Below, in pieces: positions 18,878 to 27,006 of a stretch of 64,000 nucleotides of DNA (position 1 is its first letter; each line of letters begins with the position of its first letter). A program made the translations under genes and the position numbers. Under the pieces are notes generated by a model. The model worked only from the letters and a program-made list of their open reading frames with translations, did no database searches and was not told where the DNA came from. This DNA is from Paenibacillus sp. FSL R10-2782 (GTDB lineage: Bacteria > Bacillota > Bacilli > Paenibacillales > Paenibacillaceae): the NCBI RefSeq assembly GCF_038592985.1, contig NZ_CP151951.1, positions 5,062,501-5,126,500 of the forward strand, given 5' to 3'.

Positions 18878-19810
18878 GTGATTACCACCGTAACGCTTAA
18901 CGCGGCTGTGGATAAAATCTACACGGTTGCAGGCTTCGGTCTGAATGCCGTCTACCGAATCGAGGGCGGCCTGACGGTGCCGGGCGGCAAAGGCGTGAAT
19001 ACTGCCCGCGTCATTCGCACTTTGGGCGAGCCTGTGCGGGCGACCGGGTTTGCCGCCGGACACACCGGACGACTGCTCATCGACGGGTTGAGCGCGGAAG
19101 GCGTAAGCGCCGATTTCATCGAAACGGCGCAGGGGGAAACCCGCCTCGCCATTACCGTGCTCGACCCGTCCACACGCACGCAGACCGAGCTGATCGAAAG
19201 CGGCCCAACTATCGGGCCGTCTGAGCTGGCCGCGCTGCGGCGCAAAATCACGACCCTTGCCGCGGACTCGGCTTGGGTCGTGTTCTCGGGCAGCCTGCCT
19301 CCGGGCTGCCCGCCGGATCTGTACGCCGAGCTGTGCACGCTGGCGAAGGCGCGCGGCGCACGAGTGGCGCTGGACGCGAGCGGCGAGGCCTTGCGTCTGG
19401 GGCTTCGCGGAAGGCCCGACCTCGTGAAGCCTAACGAGGACGAGGCCGCTCGCTTCGCGGGCATCGACGCAGCGCGCCCGGGTGCTGCTGAAGCCGCGGC
19501 AGCGAAGCTGCTGGAGGCCGGAGCGCAGCTGGCCGTCATCTCGCTCGGCGCGCGCGGGGCGCTGGCGGTAACGCGCGATGCGCGCTACCGCGTGAGCCTG
19601 CCGGACACGGACATTGTCAGCGCGCTCGGCAGCGGTGACGCCATGGTCGCCGGGCTGGTCACCGGCGCGGCGGCGGGACTGGAGCTCCCGGCCATGCTAC
19701 GGCGGGGAGCGGCCTGCGGCACGGCGGCGGCTTTGCACGCCATGGCCGGAAAGATCGAGCTCCAGGACGTGCAACGTCTGGAGCAGGGTATTACAGTGAC
19801 GCTGTTGTAA
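18878..19810 (+). CDS. PfkB family sugar kinase (1-phosphofructokinase/tagatose-6-phosphate kinase type)
   Basis: A 310-residue kinase that phosphorylates a phosphorylated sugar, by family fructose 1-phosphate or tagatose 6-phosphate. GGKGVNTARV is the sugar-binding motif, FSGSLPPGCPP is shared by this subfamily, and GSGDAMVAG carries the catalytic Asp. GTG 18878 follows AAAGGAGTGGTGCCTT. It is strongly G+C-rich compared with the SMR genes. No fruR or phosphotransferase gene lies nearby, so joining it to an efflux operon is unusual. The transcript ends in a hairpin that begins inside its last codons. Confidence 0.85.
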   Translation: MITTVTLNAAVDKIYTVAGFGLNAVYRIEGGLTVPGGKGVNTARVIRTLGEPVRATGFAAGHTGRLLIDGLSAEGVSADFIETAQGETRLAITVLDPSTRTQTELIESGPTIGPSELAALRRKITTLAADSAWVVFSGSLPPGCPPDLYAELCTLAKARGARVALDASGEALRLGLRGRPDLVKPNEDEAARFAGIDAARPGAAEAAAAKLLEAGAQLAVISLGARGALAVTRDARYRVSLPDTDIVSALGSGDAMVAGLVTGAAAGLELPAMLRRGAACGTAAALHAMAGKIELQDVQRLEQGITVTLL

Positions 19811-19827
19811 TGGGCGTCACTTTTTTT
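19795..19827 (+). terminator. Terminator overlapping the end of the PfkB kinase gene
   Basis: Perfect stem AGTGACGC/GCGTCACT followed by seven T residues. The left arm includes the last codons of the kinase gene. Confidence 0.92.
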
Positions 19828-19899
19828 ATCCAATCCAAATATTCGTTTGTTCGATGTTGCGAATGTTTGATGCTCCGAATGTCCTGTTCTCCGACTGAC

Positions 19900-20334
19900 T
19901 TATAGCAAAACCCTGTTTTCCAGTATATTTTTCATACAAATATGCGACTTCGAAGGGCCTAATTTCACCAGTGAATCCTGAAACTCTGCAATTTCCTCTA
20001 CCGACGTGGTTTGTACCTTGATGAGATAATTAAATTCCCCGCTGATGCGAAATAAATCGGTGACCTCTTTTGCTTCTCTACAAAAATCGACCAGCTCTCG
20101 GCAATGCTCAGTCTTTAATAAAATAAACGTAGTCATCCCACGATTCAGCTCCCGTAAATTAAATACGGTGCTATACCCGGAAATAATTCCTCGATCCTCC
20201 AGCTTGATAATTCTTTCTTTAACGGACGGTTGAGACATCGAGATTTCTTTACTGATCTGGGAAATAGATATCCGGGCGTCATGCTGAAGCAACTGCATAA
20301 TTTTGTGGTCAATATCGTCTATGTGATGATGCAT
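19900..20334 (-). CDS. Lrp/AsnC family transcriptional regulator
   Basis: About 144 residues: N-terminal helix-turn-helix (IDHKIMQLLQHDARISISQISKEISMSQPSVKERIIKLEDRGII) and a C-terminal RAM ligand domain with the GEFNYLIKV strand. ATG 20334 is chosen because AGGAGG lies eight bases upstream; a GTG three codons earlier overlaps the site. It is divergent from a VOC protein gene, and a 25-base palindrome lies between them. Lrp proteins often control a divergent neighbour in response to an amino acid. Confidence 0.9.
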   Translation of the reverse strand: MHHHIDDIDHKIMQLLQHDARISISQISKEISMSQPSVKERIIKLEDRGIISGYSTVFNLRELNRGMTTFILLKTEHCRELVDFCREAKEVTDLFRISGEFNYLIKVQTTSVEEIAEFQDSLVKLGPSKSHICMKNILENRVLL

Positions 20335-20440
20335 ATCAAGCACCTCCTGTTTTAATTTTAAAAATAATGTTTTTTTGTACGAATTAACTTTTATTTAATA
20401 ACTAATATAGGCTAAAATCCTCACTTTTCATATATATGAA

Positions 20441-20465
20441 CCTTATTATTATCCATATAATAAGG
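20441..20465. promoter_or_regulatory. Palindrome between lrp-type gene and VOC gene
   Basis: Arms CCTTATTAT and ATAATAAGG match perfectly across a 7-base centre, 29 bases ahead of the VOC start. Likely operator for the divergent Lrp-type regulator. Confidence 0.5.
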
Positions 20466-20493
20466 TGAACTTATTTATAAGGGGAGATTTTGA

Positions 20494-20970
20494 ATGAGCG
20501 TGAAGGGTCTTGCACATGTGGCGATTCAAGCCCAAGATTATCAAGCAACCATTGCATTCTATACTGAGGTATTGGGTTTTAAAAGAGGACATCATTGGAG
20601 TCTGCCTTCTTTTCAAATTCGGGAAGCTTCCATGCTCATTTCACCGGATCAAATAACCTGTCTTGAGATTTTTGATAACGACGCAGTCATTCCTGCTCAA
20701 GGAAAAAAAGCTTCCTCCGAGGATGAAATTGCCCACGGTGCTTTGCTGCACTTCGCATTTTATGTGGATGATGTAAACGAAATATACCAAAAAGCCCTTG
20801 CTCATGGAGCAAGAACCTTTGTAAAACCAGATCAGCTCACGCTTGGTGAACCCCCTCTGGTGGTAAAAAACGCTGTGATCTACAGCCCCAATGGCGAAGT
20901 TATCGAATTTATCGAGGATGTAAATTTTGATATGTCCTTGTCCAGCAAAAAATATCCAGCATCGTTATAA
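20494..20970 (+). CDS. VOC superfamily protein (glyoxalase/dioxygenase-like)
   Basis: A 158-residue single-subunit member of the vicinal oxygen chelate fold. LAHVAIQAQD begins the first beta-alpha-beta unit; HFAFYVDDVNEIYQKALAHGA starts the second, and YSPNGEVIEFIED ends it. His8, a mid-chain His and the final Glu could bind a metal. The reaction is not deducible; candidates are glyoxalase, dioxygenase or isomerase. AAGGGGAG precedes the ATG. The divergent Lrp-type regulator suggests an amino-acid-linked role. Confidence 0.82.
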   Translation: MSVKGLAHVAIQAQDYQATIAFYTEVLGFKRGHHWSLPSFQIREASMLISPDQITCLEIFDNDAVIPAQGKKASSEDEIAHGALLHFAFYVDDVNEIYQKALAHGARTFVKPDQLTLGEPPLVVKNAVIYSPNGEVIEFIEDVNFDMSLSSKKYPASL

Positions 20971-20992
20971 GCTCATGATTTCAAATTTACTG

Positions 20993-21025
20993 AAAAGTCC
21001 GCTTCCCCCGGAAGTGGGCTTTTTC
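20993..21025 (+). terminator. Terminator after the VOC gene
   Basis: Stem AAAAGTCCGCTTCC/GGAAGTGGGCTTTT with one G-T pair and a CCC loop, ending in a T run. Confidence 0.85.
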
Positions 21026-21167
21026 ATATTTCACTTAACCCTGATCTATGATCAATCTGGAAGAATTAAAACGATTTTAATAAAGGACCGATATATTGAT
21101 AAGCTACCTTTTTCACCAACATAGATGGTCACGAAAAATATTAAGCTATGCAAAGGAGTAGATTATC

Positions 21168-21650
21168 ATTTCAATTGATTTCAATGTGTATTGGTTTCAT
21201 TTTAGCTCCGAGCTGCTGATGCCGTTCTTCTGCTTGCTTGGACTAGTACTCATCTATTTTGGATTCAGGACCATCCGCCGCCATCGCTACCGCAAACGCC
21301 ATTGGGTTCGCACCAAAGGGCAAATCGTGGATGCGCATATCGAAGTCGACGTTGATGTCGTTCCCTTTGACCGTGATGATCCGGTAGATACCAGTTACAC
21401 CCGCCGATTGAAGGTACGCTTCTACACCACTTCAGGTGAAATCGTAGAATTCTGGAATCCTTATAGCACAAATCTGAGCTTCAACCGGGTTGGCAGAAAG
21501 ATTAACGTATTATACAATCCAGCGAACCCTCGGGATGCCCTAATCGCAGGCGGTGTAAATGGTGCAGGCTGTCTTGCCTTTATGCTGTTTATGATCGGTA
21601 TTCCCTTTGCTTTAACCGGGATATTCGCTTTACTGAAATTTTTCTTGTAA
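21168..21650 (+). CDS. DUF3592-type membrane protein, probable ATT start
   Basis: A small membrane protein of about 160 residues with a hydrophobic segment at each end and a soluble beta-rich part between them (LKVRFYTTSGEIVEFW, INVLYNPANPRDA), the pattern of the DUF3592 family. Function unknown. The ribosome site AAAGGAG at 21152-21158 is followed nine bases later by ATT, with no ATG, GTG or TTG in the right frame and distance. The next usual start, GTG 21186, is 27 bases away. I therefore place the start at ATT 21168, with GTG 21186 as the alternative. Confidence 0.7.
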   Translation: MSIDFNVYWFHFSSELLMPFFCLLGLVLIYFGFRTIRRHRYRKRHWVRTKGQIVDAHIEVDVDVVPFDRDDPVDTSYTRRLKVRFYTTSGEIVEFWNPYSTNLSFNRVGRKINVLYNPANPRDALIAGGVNGAGCLAFMLFMIGIPFALTGIFALLKFFL

Positions 21651-21661
21651 CAAGGTTTGGA

Positions 21662-22276
21662 TCATATGCTGTTCATGAAATTTACCGCCATATAAATAGC
21701 CAGACCTAAAATAATCAAGGCTGATATCTTATTAAGCATAGTGCCGAATCTTCCTTCTGAATCCATACGTCCTACAAAACGCCCGGCTGTCGCCAAACCC
21801 ATAAACCATATCCACGAAACTGACACGGCAGCCAGTCCGAAAGCCCAGCGTTCCCCGCCATCATATTGGAGGGAGCTGGTTCCAATCACGCCGACGGTAT
21901 CCAGAATGGCATGGGGGTTCAGCAAGGATACCGAAGCTGCAAAAATCATCTGCTGCTTCGGCAGCATAGGCTGGCTTTCTCCCGAGGAGGCTGCCTTAGA
22001 CTTCCAAAGGGTCCAAGCCATATAGAGCAGAAACAAACAGCCTGCTGCATAGAGCACATTCGTAAGCCATAGGAAACGCTGCAAAATAAGGGACACACCC
22101 CCAACAGCGAGCGCAATGAGGACGGTGTCACAGACACCCGCCGTAATCACGGCAGGCAATGCATTGCGAAACCGTGACTGGGACGCCCCCTGGTTAAACA
22201 CAAATACATTTTGTACCCCTAAGGGCAAAATCAGCCCTAATGCCAATAAAACGGCATGGATAATAGCTTCTAGCAT
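21662..22276 (-). CDS. LysE/ArgO family amino-acid exporter
   Basis: A 204-residue inner-membrane exporter with six hydrophobic segments. The start LGLILPLGVQNVFVFNQG and the LLNPHAILDTVGVIG motif are those of LysE/ArgO, which export lysine and arginine. GGGGGAA precedes ATG 22276. No LysG/ArgP-type regulator lies next to it. Confidence 0.92.
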   Translation of the reverse strand: MLEAIIHAVLLALGLILPLGVQNVFVFNQGASQSRFRNALPAVITAGVCDTVLIALAVGGVSLILQRFLWLTNVLYAAGCLFLLYMAWTLWKSKAASSGESQPMLPKQQMIFAASVSLLNPHAILDTVGVIGTSSLQYDGGERWAFGLAAVSVSWIWFMGLATAGRFVGRMDSEGRFGTMLNKISALIILGLAIYMAVNFMNSI

Positions 22277-22362
22277 GAATATATTCCCCCAAATTCATTC
22301 CATCCTATTTTCTCTGATGTTTTCTCACTTATACAGTTTTCGAACAGGAAGCTTGCACATCC

Positions 22363-23163
22363 CTAATCCTCTCGTATTTCCTTTAAGTTCTTCACGCTCT
22401 GAGCTTCCCTCACGGTCTGCATGGTCTGCATGGCCTGCGTGTTCTGTTGTACGCTATGCTTCAACTGCTCTATAGCAAGCTGGTAATCCTGCGGATTGTT
22501 CATGTTAAATGCGGCCTTATGCCATATGTCTTCACTCACCCCCGGCAAATCCTCTACCTTCGCATAACGAACGTTCAGCTTGTCCAACCAATCAGTGAGA
22601 CGAAGTCGTCCACTGCGCAAACATTCCTCGGCAGACGGCAGCACACTCTGATGGTACACAGCCAGTAGCGGGTGTATACGCCCGTCCACAGAAGCGATTA
22701 CAGCTTGTAATGAAGATTCCGTTGGCTGGATCAACAAGCCATTTCCACCCATCAGTGCTTGCTCCCCTTCCGCTTCTTGTTTCCTTTGGTCACTGGTTGT
22801 CTTTTGCACCGCTCCCCAGTCCGTTGTTTGGGCAACCAAGGCACGCAATACCTCTGGCTGCACGAAGGGCATATCACAGGCGACGACAATCCCCCACTCC
22901 GTGTTGGAAGCAGAAAGCCCAGCATGGATGCCGCTTAATGGCCCCAAGCTAGGATACAGGTCTGTCGTCATTTCCAGACCAAACCGTCTATACTGCTGCG
23001 TATCTCGGGCCACGACGATAACTCGTTGCGCTACTTGCCCCAGCACAGCAGATATTCTCTCCAGTACCGCAACTCCCCCAAGCTGGAGCATCGCTTTGTC
23101 CTGTCCCATTCTGCTAGAGCGTCCACCTGCCACAATAATTCCAGTTACATCTACCATCACCAT
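22363..23163 (-). CDS. mobA: Molybdenum cofactor guanylyltransferase MobA
   Basis: Adds GMP to molybdopterin to make the guanine dinucleotide form of the cofactor used by DMSO-reductase-family enzymes. GIIVAGGRSSRMGQDKAML is the nucleotide-binding start, PLSGIHAGL follows, and VVACDMPF is the metal-binding Asp motif. It has 266 residues, with a Gln-rich tail (QQNTQAMQTMQTV) outside the conserved domain. Three possible starts (23163, 23160, 23157) follow the AAAGGAGG site; the last is best spaced. A molybdopterin oxidoreductase gene at 36026-38158 is a possible client. Confidence 0.9.
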   Translation of the reverse strand: MVMVDVTGIIVAGGRSSRMGQDKAMLQLGGVAVLERISAVLGQVAQRVIVVARDTQQYRRFGLEMTTDLYPSLGPLSGIHAGLSASNTEWGIVVACDMPFVQPEVLRALVAQTTDWGAVQKTTSDQRKQEAEGEQALMGGNGLLIQPTESSLQAVIASVDGRIHPLLAVYHQSVLPSAEECLRSGRLRLTDWLDKLNVRYAKVEDLPGVSEDIWHKAAFNMNNPQDYQLAIEQLKHSVQQNTQAMQTMQTVREAQSVKNLKEIRED

Positions 23164-23302
23164 TAAACCTCCTTTTTCCTATATAAATTCTATTATTGAT
23201 TATGAATGATCACAGAATAGAGTCATCACTTCGAGGCTTTCTTGTTATATAAGTGGAATTCAAAAACAGGGACAGCTCTAATCATAGCATCCAGATAAAG
23301 AA

Positions 23303-23330
23303 TAAAAAATGGCGATCCATCTGGATCGCC
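23303..23330 (-). terminator. Terminator of the glycosyltransferase/SLH transcription unit
   Basis: Stem GGCGATCC/GGATCGCC with a four-base loop, followed on the minus strand by ATTTTTT, 48 bases after the SLH gene stop. Confidence 0.9.
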
Positions 23331-23377
23331 TGAAAATAGAAAGTACCTCTTTATCTCTTCATCTAGTTCATTGCTTT

Positions 23378-26300
23378 TTAATTTGTGAATTTAATGAGTT
23401 GCAAAAACCGTTTCAGTATGGAGGTCGCTTCCACCCGGGCCGCCTGCTGTTTGGGGGCAAGCAAGTCGGAGGAGACGCCTTTAATTAAGCCTTGCTCTGT
23501 AGCCTTCGCCATAGCCTCTTGAGCCCAAGGAGAAACAGCGGATGCATCGCTGTATATCTCTTTATATTTCTCACTAGCAGGGCCAGCATTCAGAATTTGG
23601 GCATAATGTGCTGCCTTTTCGGTAATAATCACGATCTCCTCACGGGTAATCAATTTTTCTGGTCCAAATGACCGATTCCCGTAACCACGGATCAGACCAG
23701 CTTCCATTGCAGCTCCCACACTACCAGCATACCAGGCGTTTTCTTTCACATCCCTAAAATGTTCCGTTAACGGCTTTTCCTGCATACCGAGCCCACGCAC
23801 AAGCAATGCAACAAATTCAGCTCTTGTTACAGGTCGATCCGGATCAAAAATATCAGGCTGAACACCTTTGACAATCAGCTTGTTTGCCAGCATCTCCACA
23901 TCTTTTTGTGCCCAATGATTCTCCAAATCCTTAAACTTTTTGTCTGTTGAGACTACAGCATAAATGCTGTTATGATTTGACTTGATGATTGCCTCTGTTT
24001 GGCCATTCACATTCCGGATCAACACAGGAACAGACGATAACACACCTGTCTGTGGATCGAACCATACCGCAGCTACGTGCTCAGGATCAACTTCATGATC
24101 CAAAATCAATTTCCGTTCCACGTAGTGACCGAAAAATTCAGTGATCTCGTGATCTCCGGCCATAAGCTTGAAATCAACCGGGTTTACCACAACACCCGCT
24201 AAACCCGTGTCAGCAATAGCTTGTCTTACTTGTGCCCCATTTTCCCCTGCCAACGCTGAAATTTCAACTGTCAGACTATCTTCTGGATATAATGATGTCA
24301 ATTTGTTGACGAGTTCAGGAGAAAGGGTGAACTGTGCTACTGCCGTGCGAATGCTGATTGGTACCCTTGTACTTTCTTTCTCATATTCTTTTAAAAAGGC
24401 GGAAGGTATACTCACTTTTGCCGCTTTACTGTATCCCGAAGCATCAACGATCAGCTCTTTCTGCTCACCAATTGTAACATTCAGAGCTTGGCTAGCGTCG
24501 CCATCATTCAAGCCGATAAGTTGGATTGTACTATTCTTATCGGATACTATTTTAGCGTCCGTTAATACAACACCAGTGTTTGCCCCTGTTTGGGAAGCAG
24601 GAGACGAGGTATCCGAATTTGACGTTTCTTTGTCCTTCGAACGATGTGGGCGCTCGTCCTTCGTTTGGAACGTCCATTCCTGTGGATCATGGATCCCCGT
24701 ATACGGATTCATCGCCAGATCCGTCAGCGCACCTGAGGTAATTTCCAGATAGTACGCCTTTCCTTCTTCCAATCCACCCGAAAAGGAAAAGTAGGCTTTA
24801 TTTTCCGAGATTGACGGGGATCTCCCCGCTCCCCACTGACCTGATATCGCCAACTCCCGAACTACTGCTCCTCCCGAAGCCTCGTGTAGCCTTACATAGC
24901 CGTGGTTCCACTTCACCGGTTCATTAAATTCCAGCATAAAGTTCGCATCGTAGGGACTCACACCACTCATACCCGGCCCCTCCGGTGCCTTATTCACCAG
25001 CTTCGGCGCGGTTTGGTCTGCCGTCTGGAAGCTCCACGTATCCTTGTCCCAAATCGCATTCGTCCCCTGACCTGTACGGTCCACAAACATACCGGAGCTG
25101 ACCTCTACATAGTACCGGGTGCTATCCGTCAACGGGTGGTCCAGCTCCATCGATACGTTCTGACCACTAATATGGATCGTTCCCCCGAAGGTCGTACCTC
25201 CACTCACGTTAATCCGTCCCGCTTCACTGCCATCTTCCTGATGCACCACCAGATGGCCTGCGCCCAGTTGCACCTCTTCACTGAAGTCCATTCGTAGGCT
25301 CGGTATGAGCGCTTGCCCGCTCCCTTCTGGATACAGGCTCGTATAATAGGGCCGTTCATCTCGTATGCGGAACTTCCAATCCTCCGGCGTATGCATTCCC
25401 ACATACGGGTTCATTGCTAAGTCCGTCAGTGCTCCCGAGGTGATTTCCAGATAGTACGACTTCCCTTCCTCCAGCCCACCCGGTAGCCTAAAGTATACTA
25501 CCTTCTCTTCTTCGTTGATCATATAATTCGCATCCCCGGCTCCGGATACCCGCAACTCTCGCACCACGGCTCCTCCCGAAGCTTCGTGCAGCCTTACATA
25601 CCCCTGGCCCCACTTCATCGGTTCATTAAACTCCAACATAAAGCCTGCAACTGGGCCCGCCCCACTTAGCTCTGTACCTTCTTCTGGTGATACCTTCCTT
25701 ACCAGCTTCGGCGCTGTGACGTCTGCTGTCCGGAAGCTCCATGTGTTCTTGTTCCAAATGGCATATGATCCTTGACCCGCACTATCTACAAACATACCCG
25801 AGCTAACTTCTACATAATACTGAGTGTTGTCTGCCAGTGGATGGTCCAGTTCCATCCGTACATGCTGACCACTAATATGGATCGTTCCCCCGAAGGTCGT
25901 ACCTCCACTCACGTTAATCCGTCCCGCTTCACTGCCATCTTCCTGATGTACCACCAGATGACCTGTTCCCAACTGCACCTCTTCGCTGAATGCCATGCCC
26001 AAATCTGGCGTGAGCATCTGCCCGCTTCCGTTTGGATATACATGGGTATAGTATGGTTGCTCGTCCTTCGTTTGGAACGTCCATTCCTGTGGATCATGGA
26101 TCCCCATATACGGATTCATCGCCAGATCCGTCAGCGCACCTGAGGTAATTTCCAGATAGTACGCCTTTCCTTCTTCCAATCCACCCGAAAAGGAAAAGTA
26201 GGCTTTATTTTCCGAGATTGACGGGGATCTCCCCGCTCCCCACTGACCTGATATCGCCAACTCCCGAACTACTGCTCCTCCCGAAGCCTCGTGTAGCCTT

Positions 26301-26989
26301 ACATAGCCGTGGTTCCACTTCACCGGTTCATTAAATTCCAGCATAAAGTTCGCATCGTAGGGACTCACACCACTCATACCCGGCCCCTCCGGTGCCTTAT
26401 TCACCAGCTTCGGCGCGGTTTGGTCTGCCGTCTGGAAGCTCCACGTATCCTTGTCCCAAATCGCATTCGTCCCCTGACCTGTACGGTCCACAAACATACC
26501 GGAGCTGACCTCTACATAGTACCGGGTGCTATCCGTCAACGGGTGGTCCAGCTCCATCGATACGTTCTGACCACTAATATGGATCGTTCCCCCGAAGGTC
26601 GTACCTCCACTCACGTTAATCCGTCCCGCTTCACTGCCATCTTCCTGATGCACCACCAGATGACCTGTTCCCAACTGCACCTCTTCACTGAATGCCATAA
26701 ACAGATTTTCATAAAAAGAAACGCCGCTTGCCTGAGGTGAAAGCCATGTATAGTATGGGGGCTCGTCTATTTGCGCCTGCATATAGACCGATGAAGCCAC
26801 GTTGGATGAAGAAGCTTCTTGGACGAACCCGTCAGACACTGATACATTCTCCGTCGCGTTGTTGCTTACACTCTCCGATGCAAACGCCGCCGACACATAA
26901 GGGTTTGCCAGGTTGAGCACCTGTGTTGTCAGTACACTTGCCTTAATCATTCGATTTACATGATTCTTATTTCTTTTTTTCTTGCTCAT
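23378..26989 (-). CDS. S-layer homology protein with three double Ig-like units
   Basis: A 1,203-residue secreted, wall-bound protein. Order: basic N-terminus and export signal ending near residue 38; three units of about 235 residues (from about 75, 309 and 546), each with two Ig-like domains of the SbsA/Big_5 type, one around FSEEVQLG(T/A)GHL and one around FNEP(V/M)KW; a Ser/Thr-rich linker (about 779-810); a beta-rich domain; and three SLH repeats from about 1025 (FKDLENHWA, FRDVKENAWYAG, YKEIYSDASAVSPWA) that bind pyruvylated wall polymer. Units 1 and 3 are nearly identical in DNA. It follows the glycosyltransferase gene by 17 bases, with AAAGGAG in between. Confidence 0.9.
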   Translation of the reverse strand: MSKKKRNKNHVNRMIKASVLTTQVLNLANPYVSAAFASESVSNNATENVSVSDGFVQEASSSNVASSVYMQAQIDEPPYYTWLSPQASGVSFYENLFMAFSEEVQLGTGHLVVHQEDGSEAGRINVSGGTTFGGTIHISGQNVSMELDHPLTDSTRYYVEVSSGMFVDRTGQGTNAIWDKDTWSFQTADQTAPKLVNKAPEGPGMSGVSPYDANFMLEFNEPVKWNHGYVRLHEASGGAVVRELAISGQWGAGRSPSISENKAYFSFSGGLEEGKAYYLEITSGALTDLAMNPYMGIHDPQEWTFQTKDEQPYYTHVYPNGSGQMLTPDLGMAFSEEVQLGTGHLVVHQEDGSEAGRINVSGGTTFGGTIHISGQHVRMELDHPLADNTQYYVEVSSGMFVDSAGQGSYAIWNKNTWSFRTADVTAPKLVRKVSPEEGTELSGAGPVAGFMLEFNEPMKWGQGYVRLHEASGGAVVRELRVSGAGDANYMINEEEKVVYFRLPGGLEEGKSYYLEITSGALTDLAMNPYVGMHTPEDWKFRIRDERPYYTSLYPEGSGQALIPSLRMDFSEEVQLGAGHLVVHQEDGSEAGRINVSGGTTFGGTIHISGQNVSMELDHPLTDSTRYYVEVSSGMFVDRTGQGTNAIWDKDTWSFQTADQTAPKLVNKAPEGPGMSGVSPYDANFMLEFNEPVKWNHGYVRLHEASGGAVVRELAISGQWGAGRSPSISENKAYFSFSGGLEEGKAYYLEITSGALTDLAMNPYTGIHDPQEWTFQTKDERPHRSKDKETSNSDTSSPASQTGANTGVVLTDAKIVSDKNSTIQLIGLNDGDASQALNVTIGEQKELIVDASGYSKAAKVSIPSAFLKEYEKESTRVPISIRTAVAQFTLSPELVNKLTSLYPEDSLTVEISALAGENGAQVRQAIADTGLAGVVVNPVDFKLMAGDHEITEFFGHYVERKLILDHEVDPEHVAAVWFDPQTGVLSSVPVLIRNVNGQTEAIIKSNHNSIYAVVSTDKKFKDLENHWAQKDVEMLANKLIVKGVQPDIFDPDRPVTRAEFVALLVRGLGMQEKPLTEHFRDVKENAWYAGSVGAAMEAGLIRGYGNRSFGPEKLITREEIVIITEKAAHYAQILNAGPASEKYKEIYSDASAVSPWAQEAMAKATEQGLIKGVSSDLLAPKQQAARVEATSILKRFLQLIKFTN
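24652..25255 (-). repeat. 604-base internal repeat, copy in unit 3 of the SLH gene
   Basis: Matches 26059-26662 with one mismatch that I can see (G at 24699, A at 26106). The copies are 1,407 bases apart, exactly 469 codons. Confidence 0.92.
26059..26662 (-). repeat. 604-base internal repeat, copy in unit 1 of the SLH gene
   Basis: Partner of 24652-25255. Unit 2, between them, is clearly diverged except for a stretch of about 80 bases near 25865-25945 shared by all three units. Confidence 0.92.
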
Positions 26990-27006
26990 ATACGTGCTCC
27001 TTTTAT

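Noticed and set aside
24654..26662. CRISPR-like or transposon explanation for the long repeats
   Set aside because: The repeats are coding, domain-sized and in frame; they are duplicated Ig-like units, with no short spacers or insertion sequence ends.
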